From the NCBI RefSeq assembly GCF_965205175.1, contig NZ_OZ242038.1, forward strand, positions 248,001 to 312,000: a stretch of 64,000 bases of DNA, read 5' to 3'. This stretch comes from Poriferisodalis sp965205175 (GTDB taxonomy: Bacteria; Actinomycetota; Acidimicrobiia; Acidimicrobiales; Poriferisodalaceae). Shown piece by piece: positions 45,634-54,001 of this stretch (position 1 is the stretch's first letter; every line of letters starts with the position of its first letter). Position numbers and translations under genes: made by a program. A model generated the notes under the pieces. It saw only the letters and a list, made by a program, of their open reading frames with translations. It searched no databases and was not told the origin of the DNA.

Positions 45634-47307
45634 TCAGTCCTGGAGGCGGCGCTGGTGGGCAGGCAGCGGAAAGTCGATCGGAGTGAGCGAAGTCAGATCC
45701 ACGTCGATCAGCGACGGTCCCACCGGCTCGCCGTCGCCGGATGCGCGAGCGACGGCCCGACCGAATGCGTCGGTGAACTCCGCGACGCTGCGCACCCGCT
45801 GCGCCGGCACGCCCATGGCCTGCGCCACAGCGACGAAGTCGACGCCGCCGATCTCGGTGCCGTGGTGGGCATCCCACATCGCGTCCTGGATGATGCGCAG
45901 CACGCCGTAGCCGCCGTCGTTGAAGACGCACACGATGACCGGCAGGCCATGCTCGGCGAGCGCCGAAAGCTCCCCTACCGACAGCAGCAGACCGCCGTCG
46001 CCTTGGATCACCACCGTCGGCCGTCCGGCGCCCACCGCAGCGCCGAGCGCCATCGGCACGCCTGGTCCGATGGCGGCATTAGCGGCCCGGATCGAGGTGC
46101 GCGGCGCAACGATCGGCAGAAGCCGATTGCCCCACATGTAGCCGGGCACGGTGGTGTCACGCACGATGCGGGCCTCGTCGCCGAGCATGCGGCGGATCGC
46201 GTCGCAGATCGCCGCGTGGTCGGCGCCGATCTCCTCACGCATCGACTCGATGTCAGCGTCGCGGTGCTTGCGGGCCCGATCCACGTAGCCGTCGTCGACG
46301 GTGGGCGTGCCGTCGCCCAAGCGTTCGAGCAGTCCGGCCAAGCTCAGCTTCGCGTCGCCGACCGCCGCCAGCGACGCCGGATAGTTCAAGCCGATGACAC
46401 CAGGGTCAGCGTCGAGATGGATCAGCTCCGCTGGCAGACGCAGCGTCCATACCCGGGTGGCGTAGTTCTGGAAGCGAGTGCCGACCGCCAGCAATAGATC
46501 GGCTTCGGCGAAGACGTCGGCCATCTCCCGCCGATCCGACCGGAAGCCCAGCGACAGCCGGTGCAGCTCGCTCATGGCGCCGCGGCCCTCGATGGTGGTG
46601 ACGACCGGCGCGCCCAGCCGCTGCGCGAGCGCGGTGAGCTCAGACGACGCATCGGCGCTCACCACCCCGCCTCCCGCCCAGATCAACGGCCGCTGCGCCG
46701 CTGCGAGGCGTTCGGCAGCGTCGTCGAGCAGACCGGCGTCGGGCGCCAGACGCTGCACCTGCGCCGACCCGGCAATCTCCTCGCCGCCGAAGCGTGCGTA
46801 CTGGAAGTCGATGGGGATCTCCACTGCACCGGGCTGGGGACGACCGGTGCGGATGTCGTCGGCGACACGTGCAATCTCCGTGGAGATCGCGCTCGGGTGC
46901 CGCACCGATGCGACGCTGCGGCACACCGTGCGCAGCATCGAGGCCTGGCGGTCGTTCTCGTGCAGAAAGCCCTTGCCCTTGCCGCAGAAGCGGGACTCGG
47001 TCTGGCCGGTCACCATGAGCACGGCCGAGCTGGCGAACGCCGCTTCGTACAGGCCCGGCACGGCGTTGGCGGCGCCTGGCCCGGTGGAGGTGAGCAGCAC
47101 GCCCATCTCGCCGGTTGACCGGAAGTAGGCATCGGCGGCGTGCGCAGCCGCCTGCTCGTGACGAACCTTGACGACCTCGATGTCGTCGCGAAGCGACAGT
47201 GCCTCGTAGATCGGCAGATTGTGCACGCTGACGATCCCGAACACGTGCCGCACGCCGAGGCGCGCCAGCGTGGCCGCGACCGCTGCTCCGCCGTTCATCT
47301 CGTCCAT
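45634..47307 (-). CDS. Thiamine-diphosphate-dependent enzyme (acetolactate synthase-like)
   Basis: 557 residues from ATG 47307 with an AGGAGC ribosome site. The three-domain layout is visible: pyrimidine-binding domain with VKVRHEQAAAHAADAYFR (catalytic Glu), middle domain with RPLIWAGGGVVSADAS, and PP-binding domain with VIQGDGGLLLSVGELSALAE ending in VFNDGGYGVLR (GDG...NDGG). Acetolactate synthase, oxalyl-CoA decarboxylase and benzoylformate decarboxylase share this fold. No small regulatory subunit or ilv gene is nearby, so a catabolic decarboxylase or ligase is more likely than amino-acid synthesis. Confidence 0.87.
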   Translation of the reverse strand: MDEMNGGAAVAATLARLGVRHVFGIVSVHNLPIYEALSLRDDIEVVKVRHEQAAAHAADAYFRSTGEMGVLLTSTGPGAANAVPGLYEAAFASSAVLMVTGQTESRFCGKGKGFLHENDRQASMLRTVCRSVASVRHPSAISTEIARVADDIRTGRPQPGAVEIPIDFQYARFGGEEIAGSAQVQRLAPDAGLLDDAAERLAAAQRPLIWAGGGVVSADASSELTALAQRLGAPVVTTIEGRGAMSELHRLSLGFRSDRREMADVFAEADLLLAVGTRFQNYATRVWTLRLPAELIHLDADPGVIGLNYPASLAAVGDAKLSLAGLLERLGDGTPTVDDGYVDRARKHRDADIESMREEIGADHAAICDAIRRMLGDEARIVRDTTVPGYMWGNRLLPIVAPRTSIRAANAAIGPGVPMALGAAVGAGRPTVVIQGDGGLLLSVGELSALAEHGLPVIVCVFNDGGYGVLRIIQDAMWDAHHGTEIGGVDFVAVAQAMGVPAQRVRSVAEFTDAFGRAVARASGDGEPVGPSLIDVDLTSLTPIDFPLPAHQRRLQD

Positions 47308-47335
47308 CGCTGCTCCTGAGGTCCGCCGAGGGTTC

Positions 47336-47920
47336 TCACGCCTCAAGGCTGAACGGCGGATACTCGTCGGTGAGCAGGTGCAGATACGCGTTCATGCGCA
47401 GGTTCACACCGTACGACGAGACGACCCACTGACGCATGCCGTTCGGCCAACGCCCGGTGAACAGCACGGCGAAGAACGCCAGCACGACCAGCAGCACCGA
47501 GATCATCCAGACGATCAGCGCGAACACCGCTGCCGGGATCGCCAAGATCAACCGGAAGCCCACGGTGAGCCGGTTGCGATCGGTGAGCCGCGGCTCGAAG
47601 TCGGCAGCGACCGGCGTACCGCCCGGCTCCCCAGCAGTCATGTCGAATGAGAACGGCGGGTACCGCTCGTGCAGGAAATCGACGTCGGCGTACAGGCGCA
47701 TGCTGTAGCGCAGGTACATGCACTGGAAGTTCGCCAAGCCCTCGGGCATCCTGCCGGTGAACACGATGGCGAACCAGCTGATCAGATTGAGCAGCCAAGC
47801 GACGCCCTGCAACAGTTCGAAGACGAACAGATGCGGGATCGCCAGCAGCCAATGCACGAGGGGCCGCCAGCGGGCGATGCGCTCGGGCGAGTCGACCGCA
47901 ACAGCGGCGGGAAAGGTCAT
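47336..47920 (-). CDS. DUF4389 membrane protein (two repeats)
   Basis: 194 residues from ATG 47920, which has TACGTT six bases upstream. Two similar units, each with one hairpin of membrane spans and a motif of the type FAIVFTGRMPEGLANFQ (first) and FAVLFTGRWPNGMRQWV (second), then a YPPFS-type segment. This duplication is the DUF4389 signature. It sits upstream of the TPP enzyme gene by 28 bases, same direction. Function unknown. Confidence 0.82.
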   Translation of the reverse strand: MTFPAAVAVDSPERIARWRPLVHWLLAIPHLFVFELLQGVAWLLNLISWFAIVFTGRMPEGLANFQCMYLRYSMRLYADVDFLHERYPPFSFDMTAGEPGGTPVAADFEPRLTDRNRLTVGFRLILAIPAAVFALIVWMISVLLVVLAFFAVLFTGRWPNGMRQWVVSSYGVNLRMNAYLHLLTDEYPPFSLEA

Positions 47921-47926
47921 GGGCCG

Positions 47927-47932
47927 AACGTA
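47927..47932 (-). promoter_or_regulatory. Putative -10 hexamer of a leaderless promoter
   Basis: On the minus strand TACGTT ends six bases before the ATG of the DUF4389 gene, with no Shine-Dalgarno visible between. Confidence 0.4.
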
Positions 47933-48002
47933 GCTGACGCGGCCGGATCGCGCGAACGAGTATCGGCGTGCGCTCATACGCCGGTGTGCTGAAGCACGAG
48001 CG

Positions 48003-48848
48003 CTACGCCGCTGCCTGCACTGCCACGAGCGGGAACCTGCGGTCGTCGGCGGGATACTCGCCGGCTCTCGCGGTGGTGTCGGCATCGCCGACGGTGGGAT
48101 CGCAACCGGGGTGAGGGTGCCACACCGCGTCGTCGCCCAGCCAGCGAGTGGACAGCGCCACTCGCCGCCGGTCGCCGGCATTGCCCGGCGAGCCGTGGAT
48201 CAACCACGACGAGAAGAACAGCGCATCGCCGGGCTCGACGTCGAACCCCACGATGTCGTAGGCCGCTCGGTCCGCCTCGACATCGGGCATCTTCTCGCCC
48301 TCGAATGCCGCCATGAAACCTCGCTTGCCGTCGAAGGACTCCGGCGCGTAGTAGGAGTCCCAGTGATGCGAGCCGCGCACGAACTCCAGCGAACTCTCTG
48401 CCACCGTCGCCGCGGTCATCGCCACCCACGCGGAGCAGATCTGCTTGCCGAGGAACGGCCAGTAGGGAATGTCCTGATGCCATGGCGTCGGGCTGGCCGT
48501 GCGCGGCTCCTTGACGAGGAGGTGGTCGAAGTAGAAGCGAGCCGTGCGCGACTCCATGAGCGCTGCCGCCATCTGCGCCATGCCCGAGCCGAAGACGAAC
48601 TCGCCGATGACCGGGTCGACCTCCCATCGGTAGCGGCTCGTGAACAGCCGGTTCTCCGTGGCGCCCGGATTGGTGTCGGACACCCAGTCGCCGGGTACGC
48701 GCAGCTGTTGTTCCGCCACCTCGAGGATCCGCTCGACCCACTCGCCAGACACAGCGTCAGCAATCTTGACCACGCCGTCGGCTGCGAAGACGGTCCTGTG
48801 TTTCTGAGTGATGCGGTCAGCCGCGTCGGCGGCCTGCAGTCCGCTCAT
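48003..48848 (-). CDS. Phytanoyl-CoA dioxygenase (PhyH) family protein
   Basis: 281 residues. The Fe(II)/2-oxoglutarate core has the HxD motif in TPWHQDIPYWPF and the distal His in SWLIHGSPGN, followed by the Arg that binds 2-oxoglutarate (RRRVALSTRW). PhyH proteins hydroxylate an unactivated carbon next to an acyl or amine group. The start overlaps the stop of the upstream glutamate-synthase-like gene as ATGA, so the two act in one operon, but I cannot say on what substrate. Confidence 0.88.
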   Translation of the reverse strand: MSGLQAADAADRITQKHRTVFAADGVVKIADAVSGEWVERILEVAEQQLRVPGDWVSDTNPGATENRLFTSRYRWEVDPVIGEFVFGSGMAQMAAALMESRTARFYFDHLLVKEPRTASPTPWHQDIPYWPFLGKQICSAWVAMTAATVAESSLEFVRGSHHWDSYYAPESFDGKRGFMAAFEGEKMPDVEADRAAYDIVGFDVEPGDALFFSSWLIHGSPGNAGDRRRVALSTRWLGDDAVWHPHPGCDPTVGDADTTARAGEYPADDRRFPLVAVQAAA

Positions 48849-50401
48849 CGTTCCCCCTTCTTCTGCCGCTGCGCTGCGGACGCATTGACTGTAGCTTCCG
48901 CACGCACGGCTTCTCGCAGACCGGCGATTCGGGCGGGGCTATGCGTGTGCGCGCGGCGCATCCCCAGCGCACGGTCAGCAGCTTCGAGCTGGCCCGACGG
49001 GCTGATGACGTTCACGTTGTCTGCGCCGATGAGCCCGGGGTGCTCGACTCCGCAGGCGTCTGCGAGGCGGAGGAGCTCTCTGCGCAGACCGATGACGTAG
49101 TTCGCCAGCCGCACGCTCTTGCTCGACGGGTCGAGTCCTCGCGCCAGCCACTTGTTCTGCGTGGTCACACCAGTCGGGCAGTGATTGGTGTGACAGCGCT
49201 GCGCCTGAATGCAGCCGATGGCCAGCATCGGCTCGCGTGCGACGCCGATCATGTCGACGCCGACGTTGAACGCCAGCACCGCAGGTGCGGGGAATCCGAG
49301 CTTGGCGGAGCCGATGAGCACGATGTCGTCGGTCAATCCCGCATCGCCGAAGGCTCGATGCACGACGCTGAAGGCCCGCCAGAACGGCAGCGCGACGTGA
49401 TCGGTGAACACCAGCGGTCCGGCGCCGGTGCCGCCCTCGGCACCGTCGACGGTCACGAAGTCCGGGCCGAGACGCGTCGTGGCCATGTGCTGCGCAAGTT
49501 CGGTCCAGAAGGCCTCCTGGCCGACAGCCGACTTGATGCCGACGGGGAGGCCGGTTGCTGCTGCTGTCTCCTCGACGAAATCGACGAGTTCGCCCACATT
49601 GGCGAAGGCCGAATGACGGCTCGGACTCCTCACGTCCCGGCCGACGGGAATGCCCCGCGCCGCCGCGATCTGCGGGCTGACCTTGGCTGCGGGCAGCAGG
49701 CCGCCGACTCCCGGCTTGGCGCCCTGGGACAGCTTGATCTCGATAGCCCGAACCGGTGCCGAACTCACCGTCTCGACGAGACGTTCCATCGAGAAGGTGC
49801 CGTCCGGATGTCGGCAGCCGAAGTAGCCGGTTCCCAGCTGGAAGACCAGCTCGCCGCCGTTGCGGTGGAAGGCCGACACGCCGCCCTCGCCGGTGTTGTG
49901 CAGGCAGCCGGCCATGTGCGAGCCGCGGTTCAGCGCTTCGATCGCCGGGCCCGACAGCGACCCGTAGCTCATGGCCGACACGTTCACCACCGATGCCGGC
50001 CGGAAGGCCTTCGCACGGCCCCGCCGAGCACCCATGACCTTGCCGCACGGGATCGGCGCATCGTCGGGAACCTCCCTGCCGAGCGGAAATGCGCTGTGGC
50101 GGATGGTGATGTGGCCCGCAGCGTCGATCTCGTTGTCGGTGCCGAAGCCGAAGTAGGAGTTCTGCTGCTTGGCGGTCGCGTACACCCACCGCCGCCGATC
50201 GCGATTGAACGGCCGCTCCTCGTCGTTGTCGGCCACGATGTACTGGCGCATCTCCGGGCCGGCCTTCTCGAGCAGGAAGCGCAGATGGCCGACGACGGGA
50301 AAGGTGCGCAGGATCGAGTGGCGCTTTTGGACGCTGTCGTGGACGAACACGATCACCAGCAAGGCACCGACGACGATCAGCCCCCACAGCCACCACGGCA
50401 C
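48845..50401 (-). CDS. FMN-binding glutamate-synthase-like protein with N-terminal membrane anchor
   Basis: 518 residues from GTG 50401. A membrane helix comes first (WWLWGLIVVGALLVIVFVHD). The rest is the FMN-binding domain of glutamate synthase alone: VVNVSAMSYGSLSGPAIEAL, IEIKLSQGAKPGVGGLLP, TVDGAEGGTGAGPLVFTD and an iron-sulfur loop AIGCIQAQRCHTNHCPTGVT. Such proteins lack the glutaminase domain and have no agreed reaction. A TAGGTT hexamer lies seven bases before the GTG. The start region, including that hexamer, lies within a 36-bp repeat that recurs at 52564-52599, so the original promoter may have been displaced. Confidence 0.83.
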   Translation of the reverse strand: MPWWLWGLIVVGALLVIVFVHDSVQKRHSILRTFPVVGHLRFLLEKAGPEMRQYIVADNDEERPFNRDRRRWVYATAKQQNSYFGFGTDNEIDAAGHITIRHSAFPLGREVPDDAPIPCGKVMGARRGRAKAFRPASVVNVSAMSYGSLSGPAIEALNRGSHMAGCLHNTGEGGVSAFHRNGGELVFQLGTGYFGCRHPDGTFSMERLVETVSSAPVRAIEIKLSQGAKPGVGGLLPAAKVSPQIAAARGIPVGRDVRSPSRHSAFANVGELVDFVEETAAATGLPVGIKSAVGQEAFWTELAQHMATTRLGPDFVTVDGAEGGTGAGPLVFTDHVALPFWRAFSVVHRAFGDAGLTDDIVLIGSAKLGFPAPAVLAFNVGVDMIGVAREPMLAIGCIQAQRCHTNHCPTGVTTQNKWLARGLDPSSKSVRLANYVIGLRRELLRLADACGVEHPGLIGADNVNVISPSGQLEAADRALGMRRAHTHSPARIAGLREAVRAEATVNASAAQRQKKGER

Positions 50402-50426
50402 AGGCGCAAACCTACCGCGCGCGGGC
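50391..50426. repeat. 36-bp direct repeat, left copy
   Basis: Identical to 52564-52599. It starts CACCACGGCACAGGCGCAAA and ends in GCGCGGGC. On the minus strand it carries TAGGTT, seven bases, and the GTG start of the glutamate-synthase-like gene. With its partner it brackets a 2.17-kb toxin-regulator cassette. Confidence 0.85.
50409..50414 (-). promoter_or_regulatory. Putative -10 hexamer of a leaderless promoter
   Basis: TAGGTT on the minus strand lies seven bases before GTG 50401 and within the direct repeat. The same hexamer is duplicated at 52582-52587. Confidence 0.4.
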
Positions 50427-50689
50427 GCATGGTCGTGCGCAGGCGCACTGAACGCGTTCCCGGCTCGCGGAATCCGGCAGGCACCAAGCTCGCAGACGCT
50501 ACTTCCTGGGCAGCCAATGCAGAATGAACTGATCCAGTCGGGCTCGATCGCAGATGGGACTCGCTGCAATGAGAGCACTTGAGGTGATTGGCAGGTGATC
50601 TCGGAATCCTCGAGGTTTGGCGGCCGGCAAGGAGAAATAGCGCATATGGGTATTGCTGTTCGCTCCTCGGTTCAGCAAGAATCAGCCAA

Positions 50690-51241
50690 TCACAGTCTGA
50701 AGTAGGCGGGACTTCTCTTGATACGATGTTCCGGCCTGAAAGAACGTCCAGCATTCTCAATTTCGTCTGCGATGCCGCAGGCATCCGTCGCTGTGAGGGA
50801 GCCATTGGCAACGGCGATTCGCAAAATCTGGATGGTGTCGATCACTCTGCCGATCCCCAGCGAGACTCGGCGAACAGCGAAACTGTAGGCGTTGTTGTCA
50901 TCCGTCACAAACTGTCCGCCGTGCTTCTCGGCGAAGTAGATGCACTCGGCCTCGCCGCGATCACCCTGGGGGGGCTTTCTGCCCTCATTCAGGCCCACCT
51001 GCAAGCGGTACACATCGGCCATCTCCGATGCGCTCGGCTCAGCAGGCGCTCCGAGCCATGACTGGCTGAGGATGGCAGCGCAGTGTGCTTCCCCCGTCAA
51101 CTGAGCTGATTCGATCTCCGCGCGTATTCCCTCTGTCCACCGGGGTTCGGGCCGGTGTCCATGGCAGTCTTGCAGTACATCCAAGCGTCCGGCGACCGCG
51201 AAATGGCGGAGCGAGACAGCGTCATGCAAGACCGGGCCCAT
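50690..51241 (-). CDS. PIN-like domain protein, putative toxin
   Basis: 183 residues. The PIN-like layout shows LHDAVSLRHFAVAGRLDVLQ (first Asp), RGEAECIYFAEKHGGQFVTDD with the middle Glu and the Asp pair, and DTIQILRIAVANGSLTATDAC with a late Asp. Related COG2405-type proteins act as RNases in toxin-antitoxin pairs. It lies 19 bases downstream of the XRE-ImmA/IrrE gene and starts at ATG 51241, which has a perfect TATAAT six bases upstream. It is inside the direct-repeat-flanked cassette. Confidence 0.75.
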   Translation of the reverse strand: MGPVLHDAVSLRHFAVAGRLDVLQDCHGHRPEPRWTEGIRAEIESAQLTGEAHCAAILSQSWLGAPAEPSASEMADVYRLQVGLNEGRKPPQGDRGEAECIYFAEKHGGQFVTDDNNAYSFAVRRVSLGIGRVIDTIQILRIAVANGSLTATDACGIADEIENAGRSFRPEHRIKRSPAYFRL

Positions 51242-51247
51242 GTACTA

Positions 51248-51253
51248 ATTATA
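51248..51253 (-). promoter_or_regulatory. Consensus -10 hexamer of a leaderless promoter
   Basis: TATAAT ends six bases before the ATG of the PIN-like gene, inside the end of the regulator gene. It would give the toxin its own leaderless transcript in addition to readthrough. No good -35 is visible at 16-18 bases. Confidence 0.5.
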
Positions 51254-51260
51254 GGAGCAG

Positions 51261-52460
51261 TTACTGGGCAACGAGCGGATCTACGTCGAAAGCCTGGATC
51301 GCTTGGTCAGGCGAGTCCTTGGGACTCGCGTAGTGGCCATTCAAGATCGCCGCCGCCTCATGCCCGGAGTCGATCACCTCAATGATTTCGTCGCGATCGG
51401 CACCGAGCAGGCGCGCCAACGGCCCTGCCCCGACACTGCCCTCCAATGCTCCGCGATGGCACCGCGCGGTGAGCAGCCTTGGCGAGCGCATCGCGGGACG
51501 TGCAGCGCTCGCTGCCAATAGGCGGCGCGCGTCTTCCTCGTCCTCGACGTGTCGAACTAGGCCGGCGCAGCCAATCCCCTTCAGGCGATCCCGCCCTTGA
51601 GCATTGATGAGCCCAAGGTTATGCAAGCGATAGACGAGAGTCTCATAGCTGACACCGAAGCTGAGGATCATGATTGCGAGACAGCGCGCGCTGCGACCGT
51701 GCTTTTCGATGGAGTCTCTGACTTGCTGCTCAGGCATCAAGAACGCTGCAGCAAACGCATTTGCTAACCGCTCATCGTCGGTTCGGGCCCGCATGTCCCT
51801 GTCGATGCTAAGGTTGGCTCCGTCGCCGCTGAGCACGTGACCTAATTCGTGCCCCAGCGTGAACAAGGCTCTGGACCGGATCTGATCAGCATTCACCAAG
51901 ATCAGCGAGAACTCATCGTCCGTGAGCGCCAAGCCAAGGGGCGCGTCCTTGCCCAAGCTCTCAACCATCACGTCTATGCCCAACGCGTCCTCGATGGCCG
52001 TGGCCAGCTCCGCTAGACGACTCGATCCCTCAGCGCATAAGCTAATTCGCTCTCGCGCCCAGTCAGCCAACGCGTTGGCGTGTTCGAGCCAGTTGCCAAG
52101 CCGCGGCGGGCGATCTCCGATGCGGACTTCCGCGCGGTGGCCGCCTTCGTCCAACACTTGGTGCAGTTCGGCCAATGCCGTGAGCCGCATCCGTGCGTCC
52201 CCGTCGGCGCGATGGTCGCCGTTGGTTCGACACGATACGGGAAGCCGACCCAGTAGCGAGTCTGGTTCCAGAATGGCGAGCTGGGAGACTCCCAGGAAGC
52301 CCGCAATGGTGCCGAGCTCGGCAGCCTTGACACTCCGTCGGCCTCGTTCGAGGTTCGACACGGCACTGGGGTCCACACCGAGCGCCTCGGCAAGATCGGT
52401 AGCCCTGAGCCCCGCAGCCTCTCGCAATCGCCGAATCTGGCCCCCGACCGACACAGCCAC
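51261..52460 (-). CDS. XRE-family regulator with C-terminal ImmA/IrrE metallopeptidase domain
   Basis: 399 residues if started at GTG 52460. The helix-turn-helix is VGGQIRRLREAAGLRATDLA with LGVDPSAVSNLERGRR. The ImmA/IrrE peptidase domain has the zinc motif HELGH in FTLGHELGHVLSGDG, then ANAFAAAFLMPEQQVRD, which is the family hallmark. Such fused proteins control stress genes or act as antitoxins for neighbouring PIN toxins by cleaving or binding regulators. ATG 52472 is in frame but overlaps the -10 hexamer, so it is a less likely start. A palindrome overlapping the -35 suggests self-repression. Confidence 0.85.
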   Translation of the reverse strand: MAVSVGGQIRRLREAAGLRATDLAEALGVDPSAVSNLERGRRSVKAAELGTIAGFLGVSQLAILEPDSLLGRLPVSCRTNGDHRADGDARMRLTALAELHQVLDEGGHRAEVRIGDRPPRLGNWLEHANALADWARERISLCAEGSSRLAELATAIEDALGIDVMVESLGKDAPLGLALTDDEFSLILVNADQIRSRALFTLGHELGHVLSGDGANLSIDRDMRARTDDERLANAFAAAFLMPEQQVRDSIEKHGRSARCLAIMILSFGVSYETLVYRLHNLGLINAQGRDRLKGIGCAGLVRHVEDEEDARRLLAASAARPAMRSPRLLTARCHRGALEGSVGAGPLARLLGADRDEIIEVIDSGHEAAAILNGHYASPKDSPDQAIQAFDVDPLVAQ

Positions 52461-52467
52461 AGTAGAC

Positions 52468-52496
52468 AGCATAGACGCGCCTTGCGAAAATCGCAA
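52468..52496 (-). promoter_or_regulatory. Promoter with operator palindrome for the XRE-ImmA/IrrE gene
   Basis: On the minus strand, TTGCGA (52496-52491) and TATGCT (52473-52468) are 17 bases apart and lie seven bases before GTG 52460, a well-formed leaderless promoter. A palindrome CTTGCGA-AAA-TCGCAAG at 52481-52497 covers the -35 and could be the operator of the XRE domain. Confidence 0.6.
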
Positions 52497-52563
52497 GACG
52501 CTCCGCATTGGACGGGCATCGGGAGACGCTTCGAGCGTGTGATCCCCGGGGCTGAGGGAGCGT

Positions 52564-52599
52564 CACCACGGCACAGGCGCAAACCTACCGCGCGCGGGC
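52564..52599. repeat. 36-bp direct repeat, right copy
   Basis: Identical to 50391-50426. Here the duplicated TAGGTT and GTG-CCG-TGG start region run straight into a stop (TGA), so this copy is a dead start. It marks the right edge of the 2.17-kb cassette. Confidence 0.85.
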
Positions 52600-52747
52600 A
52601 CACGATCTCGGGCCGGAGGCACCGGCGAGGAGCCTGCGGGCCTGCGGCGGACAGGGCATCTGCCGTACTCCGCGAGCAGCCGACGCGTCCGCTGCGGCTG
52701 CGGGTTCCCGATTTGGGCATCGTCCGGCTCAGACGCAGGGACATTCC

Positions 52748-52753
52748 TATGCT
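52748..52753 (+). promoter_or_regulatory. Putative -10 hexamer of a leaderless promoter
   Basis: TATGCT lies six bases before GTG 52760, the start of the sucrase/ferredoxin-like gene, with no ribosome site. Confidence 0.5.
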
Positions 52754-52759
52754 GGCGCG

Positions 52760-54001
52760 GTGACTTCGGCACCGAGTTCAGCACAGGGTGCTGACGTGCT
52801 GGACCCACGGTCGGCCCGGCGTCTGCCGCCGCTGACACCGGAGGCCGCGGCACTCCTGCCCGCAGACCACGACGCTCCCCGGTGCGCTGCCCATGCCGCC
52901 GCCATCGGCGCCGATCCCGGCGGCACTGCCATCTGCGCGAACGCTGTCGCACTAGTGGAAACGCCGCTGCCGTGGGCCAAGCCGGTCTTCACAAGCGGAT
53001 TGCTCGAAGGCTTGGCCCCGATGATGGAGCTGCATGTCGGTGCGACCAGAGTGCTGGCCGTCGTACCTCCTGACAGGCACTCGGAGTCACGCCGCAAGCG
53101 GGACGAAATCAGCGTGACGCTGCACTGGCGCTCCGGCGCTGGTACATCGTCGGTCCGGTACATTGCCTGCGGACCGGAGGGGCTGCGTGGCCTGTTTGGC
53201 CATCTGGCGCACCGGATGCCGACGGATTCAGGGCCTGACTCGGGTGGCTTCACGGCGGTTGGTTGCGCCGAGAACGAGTCTGCCGTGCTCATCTGCACCC
53301 AAGGCAGTCACGACGTGTGCTGCGGGAGCGAAGGCGCACGTCTCGCTGCCGACTTGGAGTCGCTGCTGCGCACCCGCAGCAAGGCGCCGCGCAGTGCCAG
53401 CGGCGGATCTCTCAGCGACGCACCGCTCGCCGACCACCAGCCGACCGATCCGCACCAGCCGCCCAGAGAAGCGCCTGCCGAGACGGACGGACGAGTCGCG
53501 GTCTACCGCGTCAGTCACACCGGAGGCCACCGCTTCGCTCCGACGGCGATGACGCTGCCCGACGGCCGCATGTGGGCAGGGATCGACGCGCACGAACTCG
53601 CAGCAATCGTGAACCGTTCCGCCGTGGCAGCCGACCTGGCGCCTCGATGTCGCGGGTGGTGGGGGGCATCCACCGGCCCCGCCCAAGTGGGCGAGCGGGC
53701 AGTCTTCGCGCAGGTCGGGTGGCCGCTCGAAGCGATGGCGCGTGAGGTGCGCTCCCGCTGCGCGGACGACGGCTGGAAGGTCGACGTCATCGTTTCATGC
53801 GCAGGCCGTGCTTGGACGGTGACCGTGCGCGAGGGGCGGACCGTGCCCACGATCGCATGCCGCGCCGCCGGTGGCGTGCCTGCGAAGCCGGCAACCGAGT
53901 TCGTGGTGACCGACATCGTCACCACGGACCTTTCCCCTTCTGATCCTGCCGACCTGATCGTGCCGACACTGAGGAGCAGCGCAGATGACATCACCGCTTG
54001 A
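52760..54001 (+). CDS. Sucrase/ferredoxin-like (Suc_Fer) family protein
   Basis: 413 residues from GTG 52760. The family motifs appear in the second half: CTQGSHDVCCGSEGARLAAD, then VYRVSHTGGHRFAPTAMTLP and DGRMWAGIDAHELAAIV. The Cys-rich loop and His-containing strand resemble the thioredoxin-like [2Fe-2S] ferredoxin site of this family, though the cluster was not shown for most members. The last 17 bases overlap the start of the CoA transferase gene, so both are probably on one mRNA. Confidence 0.84.
   Translation: MTSAPSSAQGADVLDPRSARRLPPLTPEAAALLPADHDAPRCAAHAAAIGADPGGTAICANAVALVETPLPWAKPVFTSGLLEGLAPMMELHVGATRVLAVVPPDRHSESRRKRDEISVTLHWRSGAGTSSVRYIACGPEGLRGLFGHLAHRMPTDSGPDSGGFTAVGCAENESAVLICTQGSHDVCCGSEGARLAADLESLLRTRSKAPRSASGGSLSDAPLADHQPTDPHQPPREAPAETDGRVAVYRVSHTGGHRFAPTAMTLPDGRMWAGIDAHELAAIVNRSAVAADLAPRCRGWWGASTGPAQVGERAVFAQVGWPLEAMAREVRSRCADDGWKVDVIVSCAGRAWTVTVREGRTVPTIACRAAGGVPAKPATEFVVTDIVTTDLSPSDPADLIVPTLRSSADDITA

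Noticed and set aside
52564..52599. Right repeat as a transposon end or inverted repeat
   Set aside because: The two copies are in direct, not inverted, orientation, and no transposase gene is in between.
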